Assembly (NCBI RefSeq): GCF_000518865.1
Contig: NZ_KI912515.1
Location: 250,573 to 314,572 of the forward strand
Reading direction: 5' to 3'
DNA from: Bacillus sp. J37
Lineage (GTDB): Bacteria > Bacillota > Bacilli > Bacillales > Bacillaceae
Length of the DNA: 64,000 nucleotides
Below the pieces are notes generated by a model. It was not told the origin of the DNA and made no database searches. It saw only the letters and a list, made by a program, of their open reading frames with translations. Position numbers and translations under genes: made by a program. This document shows, in pieces, positions 45,791 to 53,776 of this stretch (its first letter is position 1; the number at the start of each line of letters is the position of its first letter).

Positions 45791-47131
45791 ATGTCATATG
45801 CAGTTGTTTTATACCTTCCGATAGGGAGAAAGACATTCGATTTAGAAGCGGGAGAAACGTATCGCAAGCAAAGTATGAACTGGTTGGAGGAAAGCGGCCA
45901 CACAATTGTGGCGCCAAATGAAATTCTAACCTCAGTAGAAGAGCTTGAACAATTTTTACAAACAAACGCTTCCTCTGAAATTGATACGATCCTTTATCAA
46001 AGTGTTACATTTGCAGACGGAGAATTCATGGTAAAAACGCTTGAGTACTTTAGGGAGCCTGTGATTGTCTGGTCTGTTCGTGAACCAAGTGTAGGTGGAC
46101 GGTTACGATTAAATTCGTTAACAGGCGGCAATAGCACAAGCAATGTTCTACGCAACCACCGCCATCCATTTACGTTTACTTTTGGAAATCCGGATGAGGA
46201 AAAATTACAAACAGAATTGAATCAAAAATTTGATGTGATGCGTGTGTTGAAATCGTTGAATCAATTAAGAATGGGTGTTGTTGGCGATTACCCACCAGGA
46301 TTCTTTTTCTCAGATGCAAACGAAGATGAGTTAAAAAACGTCCTGGGTGTAACGCTTCATAAAATGGATTTACATGAAGCCTTTCATAAATGTGTGGAGC
46401 TGCCTGAGGAAGAATGGATTGGAGAAATCGACCGTGCAGAACAACAGGTTATCGGCTTAAACCGTGAGGATGAGACTGTTAAAAAGTTCGCTCAGTTCTC
46501 AACTTACGTAAAAAAACAAATCGTGGAAGAAAACATTAAGTCAATTGCGATGAGATGTTGGCCTGACTTCTTTAATGAATTAGGTGCAGCACCGTGTTCT
46601 GTTTTATCACAGTTTACGGAAGATGGAATGGTCTCTTCATGTGAGTCTGATATTCATGGATCGATCTCTATGTATATTTTACAAGAATTAACGAGAGGAG
46701 GAGCACCATATTTAGGTGACTTAGTCCATGTAAACGAGGAGAAAAATTCTGTTGTGTTTTGGCATTGCGGGGCTGGTGCTTATTCACTTGCACACCCATC
46801 TACTGGTGCAACAGCCGGCGTACATCCAAATCGAAAAATAGGATTGGCGATGGACTTTGGATTAAAAGCCGGAGAAGTGACGATTTTCCGCGTCAGCCAT
46901 ACACCTGATGGATACAGGCTGCTTGTCATGAAAGGGGAGGCACTCGATGTTGAACAACCTTTTACTGGAACGTCTGTTGAAGTAGCTTTAGCAACAGATG
47001 TTACGAATACTCTTTATGATCTCATGAACTCAGGGTATGAACCGCATTTTGCGTTAGTATATGGCGATGTAACAAAACAACTAATTGAGCTTGGTCGTTT
47101 GCTTCAATTAAACACAGATGTATTTATCTAA
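45791..47131 (+). CDS. sftI: Sulfoquinovose-sulfofructose isomerase, fucose-isomerase-like
   Basis: 446 residues, L-fucose/L-arabinose isomerase fold. Motifs: IAMRCWPDFFNELGAAPCS and CESDIHGSISMYILQELTRG, with the Glu/Asp/His set that binds a divalent metal, then VFWHCGAGAYSLAHPSTGA. In the sulfo-TAL pathway this enzyme turns sulfoquinovose into sulfofructose. Assignment to that substrate rests on the cluster. ATG 45791 fits AAGGAG; TTG 45788 is the alternative. Confidence 0.87.
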   Translation: MSYAVVLYLPIGRKTFDLEAGETYRKQSMNWLEESGHTIVAPNEILTSVEELEQFLQTNASSEIDTILYQSVTFADGEFMVKTLEYFREPVIVWSVREPSVGGRLRLNSLTGGNSTSNVLRNHRHPFTFTFGNPDEEKLQTELNQKFDVMRVLKSLNQLRMGVVGDYPPGFFFSDANEDELKNVLGVTLHKMDLHEAFHKCVELPEEEWIGEIDRAEQQVIGLNREDETVKKFAQFSTYVKKQIVEENIKSIAMRCWPDFFNELGAAPCSVLSQFTEDGMVSSCESDIHGSISMYILQELTRGGAPYLGDLVHVNEEKNSVVFWHCGAGAYSLAHPSTGATAGVHPNRKIGLAMDFGLKAGEVTIFRVSHTPDGYRLLVMKGEALDVEQPFTGTSVEVALATDVTNTLYDLMNSGYEPHFALVYGDVTKQLIELGRLLQLNTDVFI

Positions 47132-47172
47132 AACTTCCCTTATATCTTTACTACATGAAGGGAGTTTTTCCG

Positions 47173-47904
47173 GTGGGAAGTAGAAGCAAACCTGTAAAAA
47201 GTATTTCACTGTATATCCGGGTGAAAGACACGATTATTAAACAGATTCAAGAAAAGAAATGGAAACCAAATGCCATGATCCCCACGGAAAATGAGCTGAT
47301 GAAAGAGTTTGATGTCAGCCGAACAACGATACGGCAGGCAATTTCCATTCTCGTACAAGAGGGCATCTTAGAAAGACAGCAGGGAAAAGGAACCATTGTA
47401 AAACCGCAATTATTTGTCGGAAGCTTATCAAAGCTAAAAGGTTTTGCAGAGGAAGCAAGAGAAAAGGGAATGATACCAAGTTCAAAATTACTGGTAGTAA
47501 CAATGAGTAGAGATTTCCCTTATGAAAAATCGGTCCTTCAGGTACCGATGGATGAGGAGATCTTAGTCATTGAACGCCTGCGTTTTGCCAACCAGGCACC
47601 GATAGCGATTGAGCGCTCTTTTTGGCCCAAGAAAATCGGAGAATTATTAATATGCCAGGATTTAAACGACTCAACCTTTTATGAAATATTAGAGGAAAAC
47701 AATATTTTCTTAAAACATGCAAAGGAAAAAATTACAGCAGTAAATGCAACATTATTTGAGGCTGACTTACTTGGGATACGAGGCGGTCAGGCCATGCTGA
47801 AAATGGAAAGACTCAGCTTCGGCAATGAAGATCAACCAATCGAATTTACCACAACAAAGTTCAGCAGTGAAATATACACATATCATATTGATCTTATGAG
47901 ATAG
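47173..47904 (+). CDS. GntR/HutC family regulator 2 of sulfoquinovose use
   Basis: 243 residues from GTG 47173 (AAGGGAG upstream). Winged helix (MIPTENELMKEFDVSRTTIR) plus UTRA domain. It aligns along its whole length with regulator 1, pointing to a duplication. Unlike regulator 1 it sits inside the operon between isomerase and dehydrogenase, so it would be induced with the pathway and could tune it. Confidence 0.9.
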   Translation: MGSRSKPVKSISLYIRVKDTIIKQIQEKKWKPNAMIPTENELMKEFDVSRTTIRQAISILVQEGILERQQGKGTIVKPQLFVGSLSKLKGFAEEAREKGMIPSSKLLVVTMSRDFPYEKSVLQVPMDEEILVIERLRFANQAPIAIERSFWPKKIGELLICQDLNDSTFYEILEENNIFLKHAKEKITAVNATLFEADLLGIRGGQAMLKMERLSFGNEDQPIEFTTTKFSSEIYTYHIDLMR

Positions 47905-47921
47905 AAGAAGGAGTGGGAATC

Positions 47922-49352
47922 GTGACAACAATCGCAACAGAACAATACGGATTATATATTAATGGACAATGGGAAAAAACAATGGACGTTATGGATGTGT
48001 TAAATAAATATAATCAAGAGGTAACAGCAACTATTTCTATAGCTGAAAAAGAACATGTCGATGCAGCTGTACAAGGTGCAAAGGAAGCACTAAAGACACC
48101 ATTTTCCCCATACGAACGCTATGAAGTGCTAATGAAAGCCGCGGAACTATTAGTCGAACGTCGTGACCAATTTGCAGAAGTGCTTGCATTAGAAGTAGGG
48201 AAACCAATTCGTGAATCTCGGGGGGAAATCGAGCGTGCCGCCCAAACGTTAGTGATTTCGGCTGAAGAAGCGAAACGAATCCATGGGGAAGGTGTCCCGG
48301 TAGAGGCTGCACCTGGCTCTGAAAATAGAATGGCTTTTACAGTACGAGTTCCAGTAGGTGTCATTGCAGCGATTACCCCATTTAATGTACCGGTCAATTT
48401 AGTTTGTCATAAAATCGGTCCAGCCATTGCTGCCGGAAATAGTGTTGTCTTAAAGCCGGCTGAGGTAACACCAATTTGTGCACTGATGTTAGCAGAATTA
48501 ATGGAAGAAGCGGGCTTGCCAAAAGGTCGTTTTCAGCTGTTAACAGGAGACGGTGCGAAAATCGGTGACTGGTTACTGGAAAATAAAGATGTTAATATGT
48601 TTACCTTTACAGGAAGTCCGCGTGTTGGTGAATATATTCGCTCAAAAGCTGGGCTGCGTAAAGTCGCATTAGAATTAGGAAACAATTCAGCAACAGTTGT
48701 TCACCATGATGCAAATGTAGAGCAAGCAGCATCACTCATTGCGCAAAAAAGCTTTAACAATGCCGGGCAGGTTTGTATCTCTGTTCAACGGGTTTATGTT
48801 CATGAAGACGCTTTTGAAAACTTTTTACAAGTTCTAAAGGAAAAAACAGAAACACTAGTTGTTGGCGATCCATCGGATGAAGGAACAGATATAGGACCGA
48901 TGATCCGACTTCGTGAAGCTGAACGTGTAGAAAGCTGGGTAAACGAAGCAGTTGATCAGGGAGCTGTGATTGCATTAGGTGGTAAACGAGATGGAGCGCT
49001 TTATGAGCCTACTATTCTAACAAATGTAAATGATGACATGAAAGTATGTCGACAGGAAGTATTCGGTCCAGTGGTTTCTATAGCAACATATAAAGACATA
49101 GATGAAGTGATTGCGAAAGTAAATGATTCAGATTATGGCCTACAAGCAGGTCTTTTCACAAATGATTTACAGTTTGCAATGAAGGCTGCACGGGAAATTG
49201 AGGTTGGCGGTCTTATCATTAATGATGCTTCGGCTTATCGTGTAGACCATATGCCTTATGGTGGAGTGAAAAACAGTGGTAATGGTAAGGAAGGTCCAAA
49301 ATATGCCATTGAAGAAATGACAGAGGAACGAATTATCGTATTAAACTTATAA
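47922..49352 (+). CDS. sftD: Sulfolactaldehyde dehydrogenase, ALDH family
   Basis: 476 residues. Catalytic Cys285 (NNAGQVCISVQR) and general base Glu251 (VALELGNNSA), NAD-binding FTGSPRVGEYI and ITPFNVPVNLVCHK. In this pathway it oxidises sulfolactaldehyde to 3-sulfolactate. The family also includes lactaldehyde dehydrogenases; the substrate is inferred from the cluster. GTG 47922 fits the GAAGGAG site; GTG 47913 overlaps it. Confidence 0.88.
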   Translation: MTTIATEQYGLYINGQWEKTMDVMDVLNKYNQEVTATISIAEKEHVDAAVQGAKEALKTPFSPYERYEVLMKAAELLVERRDQFAEVLALEVGKPIRESRGEIERAAQTLVISAEEAKRIHGEGVPVEAAPGSENRMAFTVRVPVGVIAAITPFNVPVNLVCHKIGPAIAAGNSVVLKPAEVTPICALMLAELMEEAGLPKGRFQLLTGDGAKIGDWLLENKDVNMFTFTGSPRVGEYIRSKAGLRKVALELGNNSATVVHHDANVEQAASLIAQKSFNNAGQVCISVQRVYVHEDAFENFLQVLKEKTETLVVGDPSDEGTDIGPMIRLREAERVESWVNEAVDQGAVIALGGKRDGALYEPTILTNVNDDMKVCRQEVFGPVVSIATYKDIDEVIAKVNDSDYGLQAGLFTNDLQFAMKAAREIEVGGLIINDASAYRVDHMPYGGVKNSGNGKEGPKYAIEEMTEERIIVLNL

Positions 49353-49391
49353 GTTACCAGAAATAACGAAATTAGGAATGAAGGTGAATGA

Positions 49392-50294
49392 GTGGATTTC
49401 TTCCTTATCCTTATTCCGATCTTTAGTATTTTTGCGCTCGGTTATATAGGACAGAAAAAAATTGGATTTGAAACGAAGACGATATCGACGATGGCTCTTT
49501 ATTTAATGTCACCGGTTTTAGTTTTTCGAACCTTTTATACAACAACTTTTACGATCACCTATGTATATATGGCTTTGTATACATTTGCTCTTTGTTTTTC
49601 ATTAATTGCCGTCGTGTATTTGATTGCTTATATTCGTAAGTATTCGGTTAAAGAAACATGTGGAATGATCTTAGCCTCATCATTTATGAATAATGGAAAT
49701 TACGGGACACCTGTTGTTCTGCTACTATTTGGGGCGGCCGGTCTCGATTATGCGATTATTTTGATGGTCATTCAACAGCTTGTGATGTGTACGGTTGGTG
49801 TATATTACGCCGCAAAAGGAAGTGAAGAAGGAGACGGAGTTCGTGCAGCTATTCGTGCTGTGAAACGAATGCCAATTGTTTATGGGGCAATCTTAGGCTT
49901 TCTCCTTCAAACCTTTCATATTGATCTAGGAAAATCTATGACACAGGCGATTGACATGGTGGCAGATGCTGCCATTCCGACGGTTATGATTGTATTAGGT
50001 ATGCAACTTGCCAAAATTTCTCTTAAAAACTTTGAAAAAGGCAAAGTGTCTCTTTCCCTTGTAACCAAACTAGCTGTCTCACCATGTCTGGCCTACTTAA
50101 TTACGCTGTTCTTGCCAGTTGATGAAATGATCAAGCAAATTATGATCATCATGGCAGCAATGCCAACAGCAGCAAACACGACCATGTATGCTCTGCAATT
50201 CAACACAGAACCAGAATTCGTATCAAGCGCAACACTTGTAAGTACAACACTAAGCTTGGCAACATTACCAGTGACATTTTTCATTGTTTTATGA
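49392..50294 (+). CDS. AEC family transporter, candidate sulfolactate exporter
   Basis: 300 residues, ten spans, of the auxin efflux carrier (PF03547) family. Features include SSFMNNGNYGTPVVLLLFGAAGL at about 95-117 and a repeated half in the C-terminus (MPTAANTTMYALQFN). Start GTG 49392. The pathway must release sulfolactate, and no other exporter is encoded here, so this is the likely route. A GGGACA repeat begins directly after the stop. Confidence 0.85.
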   Translation: MDFFLILIPIFSIFALGYIGQKKIGFETKTISTMALYLMSPVLVFRTFYTTTFTITYVYMALYTFALCFSLIAVVYLIAYIRKYSVKETCGMILASSFMNNGNYGTPVVLLLFGAAGLDYAIILMVIQQLVMCTVGVYYAAKGSEEGDGVRAAIRAVKRMPIVYGAILGFLLQTFHIDLGKSMTQAIDMVADAAIPTVMIVLGMQLAKISLKNFEKGKVSLSLVTKLAVSPCLAYLITLFLPVDEMIKQIMIIMAAMPTAANTTMYALQFNTEPEFVSSATLVSTTLSLATLPVTFFIVL

Positions 50295-50325
50295 ATGGGT
50301 CAGGGGGACAGGTTCCTTGTCCCAG
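50295..50325. repeat. GGGACA-family palindromic repeat
   Basis: GGGTCAGGGGGACAGGTTCC... core directly behind the AEC gene stop, ahead of its terminator. Confidence 0.85.
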
Positions 50326-50352
50326 TTTTCAGGTAATATGTCAGATACGAGT

Positions 50353-50395
50353 AAAAAGGAGCGGAAACTCTCATACCATTTCCGTTCCTTTTTTG
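50353..50395 (+). terminator. Terminator of the second sulfoquinovose operon
   Basis: AAAAAGGAGCGGAAA pairs with TTTCCGTTCCTTTTTT (one G-U pair). Confidence 0.9.
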
Positions 50396-50761
50396 TTTGA
50401 AAAAATCACTTACTCCCAGGCCTTTCAATGGTTAATTGTCAAAGGAAAGCTACTAAGTTGGAGCGGATTTAAGTGTGGATCGCTACTGCCCGTTAAGAGT
50501 GGGATAAAATTCTTACTGAAGTGATTTAATTTCATGATAAATAGATGTTTTCAACAAGCAGGCAAGTTGATCTAGTGGCACATCTTTTTGTATGTGGCTA
50601 TATATTGAAATAAGGAAGGAATTTAGATTAGGTATCTTGAAGTTTTAAGTATGCTGTAGCATGTAGAATAGGAGACTGAAAATTTACCTTTATTCCAAAT
50701 CATTGTCAATGAACGATCCTGGCAGTTTAATCATTAACTTTTATAGTGAGGTGGTGGCAAT
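50396..50761 (+). other. Spacer before the patatin gene
   Basis: 366 bases without a gene I can support. The last part holds GTGAGGTGGTGGC, the ribosome site of the patatin gene. No clear promoter pair or RNA fold seen. Confidence 0.4.
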
Positions 50762-51679
50762 TTGAAGGCAGATGCCGTTTTTGAAGGTGGCGGGGCTAGG
50801 GGAATGGCTTTTATTGGAGCGATTCAAGCAATGGAAGAGGAAAAAGTAGAATGGGAACGATTGGCTGGAACATCAGCGGGAGCATTAATTGCTTCTCTTT
50901 TGGCGAGCGGTTACACAAGCTATGAAATTAGAGATCGTCTAAGTGTACTCGATTTTTCAAAGCTCCGCGGTAAGACAATTTTGCATCGAATTCCCGTTTT
51001 CGGCATTCTTTTAGAATTTATGATTCATCTTGGACTTTATAAAAACGATTATTTAGAATCGTGGGTGGATTCACTTCTTCTAGAAAAAGGCATTAAGACA
51101 TTCGCGGACCTGCCAGATGGGAAGTTGAAGATTATTGCATCTGATATTTCGAATGGGCATATGCTTATTTTGCCAGATGATTTGGATCGCTACAGGATGA
51201 CTCCTGCTGATTTAAATATTTCAACTGCGGTTATGATGAGTGCATCTTTGCCATTTTTCTACCGTCCGGTTATATGGAAAACAAAAGACCGTAAAAAATC
51301 GTACATTTTAGATGGCGGTTTACTAAGTAACTTTCCAATATGGTTATTTGATACTAAAAACCCTCGGTTTCCAACATTCGGCTTCCGTTTTGTAAAAGAT
51401 GAAGTGAACATAGATCCAGTTATACCTACGCCAATCCACCTTATTAAAAATATTTATAAAACGATGCTTCAAGCCCATGATTTGCGACATTTAAACGAAG
51501 AAACGCTTGAACGCACAATTCAAATTCCGACTAGAGACATCAACACAACTGATTATGAACTGACTGAGGATGAAATCGATTTTCTCTATAAATCAGGTTA
51601 TACTTCAACAAAAGAATTTTTATCTAAGTGGGATTTTGAACAATATAAGGTCAAAAGAATGCAAAGAAAAAATAGATAA
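50762..51679 (+). CDS. Patatin-like phospholipase
   Basis: 305 residues. The Ser-Asp dyad is complete: Ser38 in GTSAG and Asp184 in DGGLLSNFP, with the oxyanion loop FEGGGARGMAF at the start. Probably a cytosolic or membrane-associated lipid acyl hydrolase. Start TTG 50762 gives the family start KADAVFEGGG. It converges on the SleB-like gene. Confidence 0.92.
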   Translation: MKADAVFEGGGARGMAFIGAIQAMEEEKVEWERLAGTSAGALIASLLASGYTSYEIRDRLSVLDFSKLRGKTILHRIPVFGILLEFMIHLGLYKNDYLESWVDSLLLEKGIKTFADLPDGKLKIIASDISNGHMLILPDDLDRYRMTPADLNISTAVMMSASLPFFYRPVIWKTKDRKKSYILDGGLLSNFPIWLFDTKNPRFPTFGFRFVKDEVNIDPVIPTPIHLIKNIYKTMLQAHDLRHLNEETLERTIQIPTRDINTTDYELTEDEIDFLYKSGYTSTKEFLSKWDFEQYKVKRMQRKNR

Positions 51680-51681
51680 AG

Positions 51682-51717
51682 AAAAAACGCGATTCTATAG
51701 AAGAATGCGTTTTTTTG
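51682..51717. terminator. Bidirectional terminator between patatin and SleB-like genes
   Basis: AAAAAACGCGATTCT and AGAATGCGTTTTTT pair around a short loop (one unpaired base); A run on one side and T run on the other. Confidence 0.85.
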
Positions 51718-51752
51718 AATGCAGCTATGCCAAAAACGTATAACAAATGATT

Positions 51753-52484
51753 CTATTTACAAAAAATATGTTTCCCAATTTTTTTTATTTGTGGTCTGCC
51801 CCATATCCAGCTGCTTGTTGCTGTATCAGGATTAAAATAATAATTCGCATTTTCAGTCGGATCCCAGCCATTAATAGCATCAAGAACAGCTTTTTTTGAC
51901 GTTTCATTAGGAGTCAGCCAAATTTGTCCATCAGCTACCGCAGTAAAAGCCAATGGCTCAAAGATAACACCTGATACTGTATTGGGGAATGTTGGGCTCT
52001 TCACTCGGTTTAAAATAACAGCTGCGACTGCAACTTGTCCAATATAAGGTTCACCACGTGCTTCTCCATGCACAGCATTAGCCATGAGTTGAATATCATT
52101 TTGAGAAAAACCAGCTGGAACATTAATAGCTGTTTGTTTTTGAGCTTGATCAGCGCCCTTCTTGTACTCATATTTTGTTACACTAACAAGCTTTTGCCTC
52201 GTTTTTAAACCTGCTAACCCATCGACAGGGAGTCCGAATTCAGATTGAAAATTCCGAAGCGCCCAATATGTTCCCCAGCCAAAAACACCATCAATTTCCC
52301 CTTTGTAAAAGCCAATATACTTTAGACGAGATTGCAACTCAATGACATCATCCCCAGCTGATCCTCGTTGAATAACTTGATTTGAAAAGGCTTCAGTGTT
52401 GTTTTCCTGGAGTGTTAACATCGTTCCACTTAAAAGAATGACTAAAAGAATAAATATATATTTCTTCTTTTTTATATTTCTCAT
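51753..52484 (-). CDS. Cell wall hydrolase, SleB/CwlJ type
   Basis: 243 residues from ATG 52484 (AGGAGG six bases ahead). Signal peptide about 1-30, a peptidoglycan-binding domain (about 40-100; VIELQSRLKYIGFYKGEIDG) and a hydrolase_2 domain (about 130-243; MANAVHGEARGEPYIGQVAVAAVILNR) with the catalytic Glu in HGEARGE. This layout is that of SleB, which opens cortex peptidoglycan at spore germination. ypeB, the usual partner, is absent, so it may be a paralogue. Confidence 0.92.
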   Translation of the reverse strand: MRNIKKKKYIFILLVILLSGTMLTLQENNTEAFSNQVIQRGSAGDDVIELQSRLKYIGFYKGEIDGVFGWGTYWALRNFQSEFGLPVDGLAGLKTRQKLVSVTKYEYKKGADQAQKQTAINVPAGFSQNDIQLMANAVHGEARGEPYIGQVAVAAVILNRVKSPTFPNTVSGVIFEPLAFTAVADGQIWLTPNETSKKAVLDAINGWDPTENANYYFNPDTATSSWIWGRPQIKKIGKHIFCK

Positions 52485-52687
52485 CATTTTCCTCCTGATC
52501 ATTAACATACTGTTATTTTTTGTTGCGAGTAAACTTTTATTCAATCAATGGATTAAGTAGCTGCAATAAAATGAAAAGTGAGTACTCTCATATCTTGAAA
52601 ATTCCCTGCAATGAATATCTACAACTGTTTTAAAAAAATGTCCAAACATCTGAAGTTTTAAAAGGAAACGCTATTTTCTCTTCAAAG

Positions 52688-52766
52688 AAAAACAAGTTTC
52701 ATGAGCTATCAGTTAAACAAAACTGTGTTTTACTCATTTTTCCAATTGTGATTCATCATTTACAAT
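52688..52766 (+). promoter_or_regulatory. ComK box (K-box) and promoter of ssbB
   Basis: Two AT boxes: AAAA-ACAAG-TTTC (52688-52700) and AAAA-CTGTG-TTTT (52719-52731), 18 bases apart, one of the spacings (8, 18, 31) known for ComK sites. TACAAT at 52761-52766 is the -10; the -35 is poor, as usual for ComK-activated genes. Confidence 0.75.
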
Positions 52767-52798
52767 ACGAATGTACATGAAAGGAAAGGAGGTTTGAG

Positions 52799-53146
52799 GT
52801 GATTAATCAAATAATCTTAGTCGGTCGTCTGACAAAGGATCCGGAAATTCGGTATACCGCGGATGGTGCCCCGGTCGCCAATATTACTCTCGCGGTAAGC
52901 CGGAACTTTAAAAATGCAGCTGGAGAAATTGAAACAGATTTCGTCAATTGCACAGTGTGGCGACGAACAGCTGAGAACACGGCAAATTATTGCCGAAAAG
53001 GCTCAGTCGTAGGTGTGACAGGCCGCATCCAAACGCGCAGCTATGAAAATGCTGAACGCAACCGCGTGTACGTAACAGAAGTAGTGGCAGATTCAGTCCG
53101 CTTTATGAGCGGTAAGCCGCGTGAATTAGTTGAGCAAGAAAGTTAA
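52799..53146 (+). CDS. ssbB: Competence single-stranded DNA-binding protein
   Basis: 115 residues, one OB fold ([41 protein letters not shown]). It ends soon after the OB domain and lacks the long linker and acidic DDDIPF-type tip of SsbA, as in B. subtilis SsbB (YwpH). SsbB protects incoming DNA in competent cells. Start GTG 52799 after AAAGGAGG. The upstream K-box supports competence control. Confidence 0.95.
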   Translation: MINQIILVGRLTKDPEIRYTADGAPVANITLAVSRNFKNAAGEIETDFVNCTVWRRTAENTANYCRKGSVVGVTGRIQTRSYENAERNRVYVTEVVADSVRFMSGKPRELVEQES

Positions 53147-53208
53147 TATGTCTCCGACTTCTCTTCATGAGAGAAAATCAATGGTATCCCCTTATGTCCT
53201 CAAAATGG

Positions 53209-53250
53209 AAGGCTGATCACGAGTGGAAATTTGTGATCAGCCGATTTTTT
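53209..53250 (+). terminator. Terminator after ssbB
   Basis: GGCTGATCAC / GTGATCAGCC stem, then TTTTTT. Confidence 0.92.
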
Positions 53251-53292
53251 CTGACTAAGGTGGTATAATAGGTAATAAAGGAGGTGAATAAA

Positions 53293-53631
53293 GTGGATAA
53301 ATTATTGCAATTTATGGTCAGTATCGAAAAAAAATTAGACCATATATCTAAAGATGTTCATGATGTAAAGGATAGAGTTGTTCGTTTAGAAGGTAGAATG
53401 GAACATCTAGAAACACGAATGGATAACCTAGAAACAAAAGTAGACAACATGACCACAGAATTCAGAAGTCACTTTGTGAAAATTGAAACTGAGCTTGAAC
53501 AACATCGTGGTGCCTTTAAAGTGTACGAAATGAATGTCAATGATTTAAAATCAGGTATCAACCATTTGAGCTCACAAATGGGAATCCATGATACAAGAAT
53601 CAAGGTTATGGAAGAGAGACTCAAGATTTAA
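53293..53631 (+). CDS. Coiled-coil protein of unknown role
   Basis: 112 residues, almost all heptad coiled coil (VVRLEGRMEHLETRMDNLET, KVDNMTTEF). The pattern LEGRMEHLETRMDNLETKVD is the 7-residue repeat seen in many small Bacillus proteins of unknown role. GTG 53293 is chosen since GTG 53284 is part of the AAAGGAGGTG site. Confidence 0.8.
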   Translation: MDKLLQFMVSIEKKLDHISKDVHDVKDRVVRLEGRMEHLETRMDNLETKVDNMTTEFRSHFVKIETELEQHRGAFKVYEMNVNDLKSGINHLSSQMGIHDTRIKVMEERLKI

Positions 53632-53633
53632 GC

Positions 53634-53664
53634 GACAAAAAAACGACAGCCGAAACTGTCGCTC
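53634..53664 (-). terminator. Terminator of the ywqB-ywqA operon
   Basis: On the minus strand CGACAG-TTTCGG-CTGTCG followed by seven T. Confidence 0.9.
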
Positions 53665-53760
53665 TTACTTAGAAACCTTCTTCTCAATTAACTTCACTAA
53701 CTTCTCCCACTGAGGGGCTTTTTTTTCTGCTGTTTTCTTACTCTTTTGTTTTGTTGCCAC
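53665..53760 (-). CDS. Small basic protein, 31 residues
   Basis: Too short for usual ORF calling. GTG 53760 after AGGGAG gives MATKQKSKKTAEKKAPQW followed by EKLVKLIEKKVSK and TAA. Very Lys-rich with a short amphipathic helix. It stands 16 bases behind ywqA and before the operon terminator, which supports it as a real third cistron. Role unknown. Confidence 0.65.
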   Translation of the reverse strand: MATKQKSKKTAEKKAPQWEKLVKLIEKKVSK

Positions 53761-53776
53761 AACACGAACTCCCTTT

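Noticed and set aside
9921..50325. GGGACA-family repeats as a CRISPR array
   Set aside because: Copies are scattered over 50 kb, lack regular spacers and no cas genes are present.
50291..50524. 77-codon frame behind the AEC gene
   Set aside because: Runs through a repeat and a terminator; no start signal.
53284..53631. Coiled-coil protein as a phage XhlA-type or holin partner
   Set aside because: No membrane span and no phage genes nearby.
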